This document shows, piece after piece, positions 1 to 5,861 of a stretch of 27,932 bases of DNA; position 1 is the stretch's first letter, and each line of letters starts with the position of its first letter. Under the pieces are notes generated by a model. It worked only from the letters and a program-made list of their open reading frames with translations. It made no database searches and had not been told where the DNA came from. Made by a program: the position numbers and the translations under genes. The DNA comes from JBBIND01 sp037444075 (GTDB lineage Bacteria > Acidobacteriota > Terriglobia > Bryobacterales > Bryobacteraceae), in the NCBI GenBank assembly GCA_037444075.1, contig JBBIND010000056.1:1-27932 (forward strand), given 5' to 3'.

Positions 1-1
1 G

Positions 2-607
2 GACCTCACGGATGCCATCGACGCTCAGTTTCCGGCCGGCGAGGCGCCCGACGTGTGGGGGCGCGAGGACCGCGACCTCAGCCACTTCAACCAGGCGCTT
101 TCCGAGGCCCGCGCGGAAAGGATAGCGGCCGTCGAGGCTGCCTCCAACCCTCTGTACATCAAGGCCCTGCTCGACGATCTGCCGGTCACGGGCGTGCACG
201 CGCGGCTCGACGAGCAGATTGACGGCTATCTCAGCGCCGCGGACATTCCGGCGCTGTTGAGCAGGATCCTGGCCCGCTGGGAAGGCGCCTATGAGAGAGA
301 CCGAAAGGGGCTGGTGGGCGAGGCGTTGGCGCTGCTTTGGGCAGCGCGGCGCGGGCTCACCGAACCGGAGCTGCTGGAGCTGCTGAAACCGGACGGGCTG
401 GAACGCTTGCCGGCCGGGTTGTGGTCGCCGGTGCGGCGCGCCTTGGAGGACGGCTTGGTGGACCGAGACGGCGTGCTGGCCTTCGCGCATGACCACCTGC
501 GGGCGGCCGTCGGGAGCCGCTATGAGGACGACCCGCCCTCCCCCAGGGCAAGAGCCGTCATCGAGCAAATAATGTGCTTACGCTACATGCTGATTGCCCT
601 GGCTTAG
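2..607 (+). CDS. STAND/NACHT-type ATPase, C-terminal fragment, probably 3'-truncated
   Basis: The frame is open from the first bases of the window, so the N-terminus (P-loop and Walker motifs) lies outside it. The visible ~200 residues match the stretch behind the nucleotide-binding domain of bacterial NACHT/NPHP3-like STAND ATPases. They include a SNPLYIKALLDDL segment, then GVHARLDEQIDGYL, a winged-helix-like LSLLWAARRGLTEPELLELL-style segment, and FAHDHLRAAVGSRY near the end. Such proteins usually continue into TPR or other sensor repeats. Here the frame stops soon after the HDHLR segment, and the last ~12 residues (from about nt 571) are encoded by a degenerate copy of the downstream 36-bp repeat. 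I infer that the gene has lost its 3' part. STAND ATPases are signalling switches, often in defence or stress, but nothing here identifies the signal. The family call is moderate and the truncation is inferred. Confidence 0.55.
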   Translation, partial: DLTDAIDAQFPAGEAPDVWGREDRDLSHFNQALSEARAERIAAVEAASNPLYIKALLDDLPVTGVHARLDEQIDGYLSAADIPALLSRILARWEGAYERDRKGLVGEALALLWAARRGLTEPELLELLKPDGLERLPAGLWSPVRRALEDGLVDRDGVLAFAHDHLRAAVGSRYEDDPPSPRARAVIEQIMCLRYMLIALA

Positions 608-795
608 AAACTCCGCCGAGGACCCGTAGCTGTAGCCGCAGTCAAGGGCTGTCGGCGAGGGCGCAAGCTGAAAGCTTACGCTACATGGGTTGCGAGGGCG
701 CAAGCTGAAGCTTACGCCACATGGGTTGCGGGGGCGCAAGCTGAAGCTTACGCTACATGGGTTGCTGGAGCGCAAGTTGAATCTTACGCCACGGG
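576..795. repeat. Array of ~36-bp hairpin-forming direct repeats
   Basis: Three tandem units start at about 657, 694 and 730, followed by a degenerate fourth at 766. The period is 36-37 bp. Each unit carries GCGCAAGCT, a 2-3 nt spacer, AGCTTACGC, then CACATGGGTTGC or CTACATGGGTTGC. The two nine-base arms are almost complementary, so each unit can form a hairpin. The fourth unit has diverged (GCGCAAG and CTTACGC arms). A lone fragment, GCTTACGCTACATG, lies at 576-589 inside the end of the STAND-like frame. No protein-coding content is credible; minus-strand frames across the array give only a repeating low-complexity peptide. There is no CRISPR-type spacer diversity. Confidence 0.8.
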
Positions 796-826
796 GCGGC
801 TGAGGCTGCGCAGCCGTCGCAGGCAC

Positions 827-856
827 AAAAAAAAGGGAGGGCCCGAAGGCCCTCCC
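827..856 (-). terminator. Rho-independent terminator of the 628-aa secreted protein gene
   Basis: On the minus strand, GGGAGGGCC, loop TTCG and GGCCCTCCC form a perfect 9-bp stem capped by a stable UUCG tetraloop. Eight T residues follow directly (plus-strand A run 827-834). It lies 22 bases beyond the stop codon of the minus-strand gene that ends at 879. Confidence 0.93.
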
Positions 857-878
857 AAGGATTGAAGCGATTTCCAGC

Positions 879-2765
879 CTAGTGGCCGAGAACTTCGCTC
901 GACACGCCAGTGCGCGGGAATCCAGCCCACTGGGAGTCCAGCACCAGCGCCAGGTAGCCCTGAGCAAGTCTCGTGGCGCCGAGGTCGCTGATGAAGGCAT
1001 ACCCATGAGCGAACTGGAAGTTGCAGCGGGCGATGACGTAGCCCTGGAAGCCCGGCGTGGCCGCGATTCCAAAGTTTCCGCCACCAGACAGCGTCCAGAC
1101 AGCCTGCTCGCCGGCAGGAATCGAGGACGAGGTCTGAGCCGCCGGAGCCGCACCGCCACCCGGCGTTCCGCCGTAGTAGTGGATGGTGCAAGCGCCAGCC
1201 TGGAGCGAAGTGGCGTACGGATCCCTCGAGGTGTTCGAGATCACCATGCCCGTGTCGAACCCAGCCTGGTTGGTCACGAACGGCCAGAGCAGGTTGGTCT
1301 GGCAGGAGTGCATGGTCAGGAAGGTGCGGGTCACGCCGGTGTCAGCAAAGCGCGGAATCGGAGCTGTGGCGCTAGCAGTTGTAACCGTGCTGACCGGAGC
1401 CAGAGTGCCGTTGATGGTGGCCGTGCCGAGAGCGGGCAGGCCCGCGCCGGGGTTGGCGCACCAGGCATAGGCAATCGGGATATCGACACGCTCGAAGTCC
1501 GAAGTGTTGGAAGCCACCACTTCATAAGTCGCCGTGCCGACTCCGCCCACGATGGAAACCAGCGAGTAGAGGCCCGCGCCAAAACCCTGCGAACCCCATG
1601 CCGTTGCCGCTGCGTACGCGCCGGCGCCGTTGGAGTCCGCCGTCACCAGGTGCAGCGTACCCGTGGTGGGGTTCGGGGTGGTCGTGGAAACGATGTTGAG
1701 GACAGTGGCCAGATAGACATTCACGCCAGCGGGGACTCCGGCGAAGCGGAGCAGAAGCCGGGTTCCGCTGTCAGCCAGACCGGCGGTGAGAATGTTGCCG
1801 CGCACTGCGCTGTTGGTAATGATCCATTGAGCGGAGGTGGTGCCGTTGTAGAAGCCCGTCTCCGTGTGGTAGATCTGCGCCAACTCGTTCTGGGCGGCCA
1901 GAGCCGTCGGGGTGGCGGCCGTTGTCGCAACGTTGCGGCGGCGGAGAGCAGTCGGGAACAGCTCGGTCACGCGCAGGTCGGACCGGCGGCCCGGAGCCGC
2001 TGTTGTGCTATCCGTGATGAAGTCGCAGTTGCGGGCTACGCACTGCAAATCAGTCCGGGCGTCACGCATCGCGGTGGAGTAGGAGTTCTGGGCGACAGCC
2101 ACGGTCGGAGCCGGGTTGGTGATCGGCAGAGCGATCGCCGTGGGGCCGAGACCGCTGGCGCTGGTGGAGATCACCAGAGCCACGGAAGCCTGAGCGCCCG
2201 CAGGAACGCCGAGCTGGCTGGCGTTCACCCGCACGTTGGTGATGCGGATGATGCGCTGGCCGGTGCCCGGGGGATCGATCGGAACACCCTGCCAAATGAG
2301 CGAGTTGGCGCCCACTTGACGGCCCTGGAACACGTTCGGACGGCCGGCGGTGCCAGCGTAGGTTCCGACGCCTGTGCCGGTGCCAGTCACGTTGCAAACG
2401 CCGACGACCGAGCTCTCGGGAGCCGTCGTCGAGCCGCACAACGTCTGGTTGCCAGCAGCGGCGCTCGGTTCGTCGATCAGCAACAGAGCTTCACTCCAGG
2501 GGCTGACGAGCAGCTTGCTGGTGATGTTGATGCTGGGCGACGAGAAGATTTGAATGTTAACCGAAGGAACCTGTGTACCGGAAGCGATCGGCGTGCCACC
2601 CGTGCAGAAAATCAGGATGTCGCCCACCAATTCGGTGATACCTTCGGAGCGGATGCTGGGGGTGCCAGCAGCCTGCGCTGTGCAGGACAGCGGTTGCGCA
2701 CTAGCCGGAATAGCAACAAGAGCGATCACGGCAAGCACGAGAAACAGCCTGCGAAAATCTACCAT
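879..2765 (-). CDS. Secreted Ala/Thr/Ser-rich protein of unknown function (628 aa)
   Basis: I chose ATG at 2763-2765 because AAGGAGA lies 5 nt upstream. The frame can be extended to a TTG at 2789, but that site has no ribosome binding site. The product begins with a basic n-region (MVDFRRLF), a hydrophobic core and an AxA cleavage site (IPASAQ), so it should be exported by Sec. The mature part is low in charge, rich in A, T, G, S and V, and has about ten cysteines that could form disulfides in the periplasm or outside the cell. A C-terminal stretch with NLLWPFVTNQAGFDTGMVIS, then a small GGTPGGG loop and a GYAFISDLGA segment, resembles hypothetical proteins I associate with Acidobacteriota. 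I recognise no catalytic motif. The gene is monocistronic, with a strong terminator and a long structured leader. Confidence 0.85.
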   Translation of the reverse strand: MVDFRRLFLVLAVIALVAIPASAQPLSCTAQAAGTPSIRSEGITELVGDILIFCTGGTPIASGTQVPSVNIQIFSSPSINITSKLLVSPWSEALLLIDEPSAAAGNQTLCGSTTAPESSVVGVCNVTGTGTGVGTYAGTAGRPNVFQGRQVGANSLIWQGVPIDPPGTGQRIIRITNVRVNASQLGVPAGAQASVALVISTSASGLGPTAIALPITNPAPTVAVAQNSYSTAMRDARTDLQCVARNCDFITDSTTAAPGRRSDLRVTELFPTALRRRNVATTAATPTALAAQNELAQIYHTETGFYNGTTSAQWIITNSAVRGNILTAGLADSGTRLLLRFAGVPAGVNVYLATVLNIVSTTTPNPTTGTLHLVTADSNGAGAYAAATAWGSQGFGAGLYSLVSIVGGVGTATYEVVASNTSDFERVDIPIAYAWCANPGAGLPALGTATINGTLAPVSTVTTASATAPIPRFADTGVTRTFLTMHSCQTNLLWPFVTNQAGFDTGMVISNTSRDPYATSLQAGACTIHYYGGTPGGGAAPAAQTSSSIPAGEQAVWTLSGGGNFGIAATPGFQGYVIARCNFQFAHGYAFISDLGATRLAQGYLALVLDSQWAGFPRTGVSSEVLGH

Positions 2766-3287
2766 TTGATTCTCCTTGTGGATTTTCAATCTGAATTGAC
2801 GGAAGTTCTCTTTTAACCCGAGCCTCGTAAATCCTCAGGAACAAAATTGTCTCGAGCGGTTGTCCTTTAAGGTCACTCGCAACCCTATGCGTTTCTCGCC
2901 TTCAGGCGCGGTTGCCTCTTTCAGGACCTCCGCCCACCGTGTTCACCTGCAAGCCCAAGTTTGAGTACTGCTGGAGTCTTTTGTTAGTTTTTTGTTTGTT
3001 GTGCTTACGGGATTCATTCTCTGATGAATGCCGCGGGCGCTATTGACGCCACATATTACTTCTAGCATCATGACCCGCTCCTGTCAAGCGGGGGTTTGTT
3101 CCCCCGTCCCCGGGCCATGTCCTGCCATCAGAGGAACATTTAATCATGAACAGGCCAGCGGCGTCAATACCCCCTGAGGATTAAATTCTCCAAAGTTCCA
3201 GCCTCGGCGGAGCGAGTCCGCATGGCTTGGCGGATTTTGACGCGGCCCGCGCCTGCCTTCCGGGGAGAGCCGTAATAAGATCAAAGA
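2766..3287. other. Divergent intergenic region with structured minus-strand leader
   Basis: This 522-bp gap separates divergent genes. It holds the ribosome binding site of the minus-strand gene and a candidate structured leader (2869-2930, listed separately). Other structures are a perfect hairpin at 3012-3029 (ATTCAT, TCTCTG, ATGAAT) and a G/C hairpin at 3089-3106 (CGGGGG, TTTGTT, CCCCCG) without a T tract. An A-rich stretch on the minus strand (about 2980-3003) could be an UP-like element, but I cannot place a convincing -35/-10 pair for either gene. I see no conserved protein-coding frame in it. Confidence 0.6.
2869..2930 (-). ncRNA. Candidate structured 5' leader (cis-regulatory RNA) of the 628-aa gene
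   Basis: Read on the minus strand, the segment nests three helices. The outer helix pairs GAGGTC (2930-2925) with GACCTT (2874-2869), including one G-U pair. The middle helix pairs GCAACC (2915-2910) with GGTTGC (2884-2879). The inner hairpin is CGCC, loop TGAA, GGCG (2908-2897). The internal loops are purine-rich (CTGAAAGAG; AGAAACGCATAG), as in many riboswitch cores. It ends about 105 nt before the start codon. I compared it from memory with c-di-GMP-I, glycine, SAM, cobalamin and ydaO motifs, and none fits. Confidence 0.35.
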
Positions 3288-4961
3288 ATGACAACGCGCG
3301 CTGTGGCCGGGATGGCCGCTCTTGCAATGGCGCTCATCATGGCCAGCGGCTGCGGGCGGCGCGAGCGCGCCTCGCCCGCTTCTCCCGAGTTGGCGGCCTA
3401 CGCCGATGCCTACTTCTTCGCGCTCTACCAGTGGCGCCCCAGCGAAGGCACCATGCACGGTTCTCACCAATACGACGGCCTGCTGGGTGACTACACCGCC
3501 CTCGGCTACGAGCGCCGTATCGACGAACTCAAGAGGTTCCAGGGCCGGCTGGAGGCATTGCGCAAGACCGCACTGGACTCCGAGGGGCAGCATGAAGCCG
3601 CCCTGTTCCGGGGACTGGTGGAGGCGGAGTTGTTCGAACTGGAGGCGCTCGAGCGCTGGCGGCACGACCCTCTTCTTTACCTGGCCGGATCCGCCGAAAG
3701 CCTGGAACCGCTTGTCTCCCTGCCCTACTCCACACCCTCCACGCGGCTTCGCTCGGCCGTGGTCCGGATGCACGCTTCGCCCTCGGTAATGGCCGCTCTG
3801 CGAGCCAACCTCACCCAGCCGCCACGGGAAGCTTCGAAGAAGGCGGCTCAGGTTGCGGCCGAGCTTTTGGAATACCTGCGCGGTCCTTTTGAAACCTGGG
3901 GAATCGAATCCGCCGGACTGGACGCCGAGCTGCGCGCTCAATTCCAAACCGCCCACAGAACAGCAGTGCAGTCCGTCGAGACGACGGCCACCTGGCTGAA
4001 CTCGACCCTTGTGCCGAAATCAGGCGGCGCCTTGAGCCTGGGTGCGGAGCAACTGATGGCATGGCTGCGGCACTCAGAGTTTGTGGACCTGCCGCTCGAG
4101 CGGCTGGAGCGGCTTGCGGCTGAGAACCTGAAAGCCGCCTGCGCAGCGGCTTCCTGTCCGCTCACGGCGTCCGGCTCCGGGACGGCCCACCGGCCCCAGG
4201 CTCAGGAGATGCAGGCGGCGCTTCGCGAGGCGCGCAGCTCGCTCGAATCGACCCGCGGATTTCTCGTCAGGCAGAGCCTCGTGTCCTCTCCGGATTGGCG
4301 CCTGCCGGTTCTGGCTCCGCCGCCGGTTTGGGCGCGCTCGCTGCGCCCCGCCTGGCTGCTCGCCACAGGCGCCTTGGAACCGGAGTCTCCCGCGTATTTG
4401 TTCCTGCCCCCGGCTTCGCCGTCGTCCGCTTCCCCGGCTGTGCTCGCCATACGCCTGGGCTGGCCGGGCGAGTATTTGCGTTGGAAGCGCCGCGGAGATG
4501 TCCCCGGCCGGGTGCGGCGGCTATACGGGTCGCGGATGAACAGGGAGGGCTGGTCCCTGTACGCCGCCGGCATGCTGCTCGAGGAAGGCTACGCCGCCAA
4601 CGACGCCGGGCTGCGGAAGGCTGTGTTGAGGGAGATCCTCCTGGAAGCCTGCCGTTTCTCCGCCGTGGCCGGCATTCACGCGAAGGGCATGAGCCTGGAG
4701 CAGGCCGCCGCTCTGTTCTCCGGCCAGGCGGGGTTGGATGCGGGCGAGGCGCAGCGCGAGGCGGTGGAGGCGGCGCTGGACCCGTTCCGCCTGAGCGCGG
4801 CCCTGGGCCGTCTGGAAATCCTGCGCCTGCGCGAAGACTGGCGTTTGAGCCAAGGTCCGGCCTACACCCTGGGGAACTTCCACGACGCTTTCCTGGCGGA
4901 AGGGTCTGTGCCGGTGGCGGCAGTGCGCTCACGCCTGCTCCCTACGCCGGCTGCACCCTGA
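3288..4961 (+). CDS. DUF885-family lipoprotein with degenerate active-site motif
   Basis: This 557-aa protein starts with an export signal ending in a lipobox-like ASGC (Cys22), so it is probably a lipoprotein. The rest follows the DUF885 pattern, a mainly helical fold related to metallo-carboxypeptidases. It has an N-terminal GSHQYDGLLGDYT segment (58-70), and the C-terminal half carries NREGWSLYAAGMLLEEGY (418-435), an AGIHAKGMSLEQA segment (461-473) and a final FHDAFLAEGSVP (531-542). In active members a motif of the form HExYPGHxLQ precedes the EGWALYAE segment. Here that position reads RLGWPGEYLR (389-398): both histidines and the glutamate are replaced while the PG core is kept. I infer a non-catalytic or altered-function member. 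No strong Shine-Dalgarno is visible before the ATG. The SDR gene follows 44 bp downstream on the same strand, so co-transcription is likely. Confidence 0.75.
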   Translation: MTTRAVAGMAALAMALIMASGCGRRERASPASPELAAYADAYFFALYQWRPSEGTMHGSHQYDGLLGDYTALGYERRIDELKRFQGRLEALRKTALDSEGQHEAALFRGLVEAELFELEALERWRHDPLLYLAGSAESLEPLVSLPYSTPSTRLRSAVVRMHASPSVMAALRANLTQPPREASKKAAQVAAELLEYLRGPFETWGIESAGLDAELRAQFQTAHRTAVQSVETTATWLNSTLVPKSGGALSLGAEQLMAWLRHSEFVDLPLERLERLAAENLKAACAAASCPLTASGSGTAHRPQAQEMQAALREARSSLESTRGFLVRQSLVSSPDWRLPVLAPPPVWARSLRPAWLLATGALEPESPAYLFLPPASPSSASPAVLAIRLGWPGEYLRWKRRGDVPGRVRRLYGSRMNREGWSLYAAGMLLEEGYAANDAGLRKAVLREILLEACRFSAVAGIHAKGMSLEQAAALFSGQAGLDAGEAQREAVEAALDPFRLSAALGRLEILRLREDWRLSQGPAYTLGNFHDAFLAEGSVPVAAVRSRLLPTPAAP

Positions 4962-5005
4962 ACCAAGAGACGGGGCGCCTGCTATCCTTTCTCTCTGGAG
5001 GTAGC

Positions 5006-5770
5006 GTGCCTAACGAGTTTTCAGGCAAGACCGCCGTGGTCACCGGCGCCAGCCGGGGCATCGGCGCAGCGACGGCTGCGGCTTTGGCCCGAGCCGGGGT
5101 TTCAAAGGTAGTCCTGCATTACCACTCCCACGGGGAGGGCGCGGAGGCGGTTCTCAAAGAAGTCCGCGCTGCGGGCGCGGACGCGGCGCCGCTGTGCGCG
5201 AACCTGAGCGATGCACAAGGCATCCGGGACTTTGCCGCTGAGTTAAGCCGGGCGGCGCCTGAAGCCAGCATCCTCATTAATAACGCCGGCTCGCTGGTGC
5301 GGCGGGCCTCGCTGCTCGAATCCACCGAGGAACTGTATGAGGAAGTAATGAACCTCAACGCCAGGAGCGCCTGGTTCATTGCCCGCGCCGTGGTTCCTTA
5401 CATGCTCAAGCAGTCGAGCGGCGTCATTGTCAACGTCAGTTCCATTGCCGCCCGCAACGGCGGAGGGCCTGGCGCCACCATGTACGCAGCGGCCAAAGCC
5501 GCAGTGGCTTGCATGACGAAAGGCCTGGCGCGCGAGTTGGCGCCGCACGGCATCCGTGTCAACGCCATCAGCCCCGGGACTGTAGACAACGATTTTCACC
5601 GCCGCTTCTCCACCCAGGAAATGCTGGACAACGTGGTGCGAGCCACCCCCCTTGGCCGGCTCGCCACGAACGAGGAGATGGCGGATGTGGCGGTGTTCCT
5701 TTGCTCGGACGCGGCTCGTTACATCATCGGGCAGACCATTGAGCTGAACGGCGGCATGTACATGGTCTGA
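5006..5770 (+). CDS. Short-chain dehydrogenase/reductase, FabG-like (254 aa)
   Basis: This is a classical SDR with all hallmarks. TGASRGIG (13-20) is the cofactor loop, NNAG is at 92-95, the catalytic Ser lies in NVSS (143-146), and Tyr160/Lys164 form YAAAK. The C-terminal GQTIELNGGMYMV is typical of FabG-like enzymes. A GTG start at 5006 is chosen because GGAGG sits 4 nt upstream (4997-5001) and the length matches the ~250-aa family norm; the same frame is open further upstream only as a shadow of the preceding gene. It should reduce a carbonyl or oxidise an alcohol with NAD(P)(H) in the cytosol. The substrate cannot be read from the sequence: 3-oxoacyl-ACP reductase, or a sugar or alcohol dehydrogenase, are all possible. 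It lies just downstream of the DUF885-like lipoprotein gene. Confidence 0.92.
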   Translation: MPNEFSGKTAVVTGASRGIGAATAAALARAGVSKVVLHYHSHGEGAEAVLKEVRAAGADAAPLCANLSDAQGIRDFAAELSRAAPEASILINNAGSLVRRASLLESTEELYEEVMNLNARSAWFIARAVVPYMLKQSSGVIVNVSSIAARNGGGPGATMYAAAKAAVACMTKGLARELAPHGIRVNAISPGTVDNDFHRRFSTQEMLDNVVRATPLGRLATNEEMADVAVFLCSDAARYIIGQTIELNGGMYMV

Positions 5771-5793
5771 GCGGTTCGCCGCCCGAGTACAAG

Positions 5794-5825
5794 TCCCCGT
5801 GGAGTTGAAGCCTGTCCTACGGGGA
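5794..5825. terminator. Possible bidirectional hairpin between convergent genes
   Basis: TCCCCGT (5794-5800) pairs with ACGGGGA (5819-5825) across an 18-nt loop, between the SDR stop codon and the stop codon of the minus-strand NHL gene. There is no T tract on either strand, so its role as a terminator is uncertain. Confidence 0.3.
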
Positions 5826-5861
5826 AGCAACGCCCCGACTCGTGCGGCCGGCCGAAGTGCG

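Noticed and set aside
576..795. CRISPR array
   Set aside because: The ~36-bp units follow each other directly with no unique spacers, and no cas genes are present.
578..1191. Minus-strand frames across the repeat array and the 3' end of the secreted protein gene
   Set aside because: They translate the 36-bp repeats into a repeating low-complexity peptide and overlap the terminator; no start signal supports them.
882..2816. 644-aa open frame on the plus strand opposite the secreted protein
   Set aside because: It is rich in Arg, Gly, Ser and His with no domain. It exists because the real minus-strand gene is GC-rich; that gene has a Shine-Dalgarno, signal peptide and terminator.
3146..3184. 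Twelve-codon leader peptide (MNRPAASIPPED) with GAGGAA upstream
   Set aside because: It is more than 100 bp from the next start codon, has no regulatory codon run and no attenuator structure follows.
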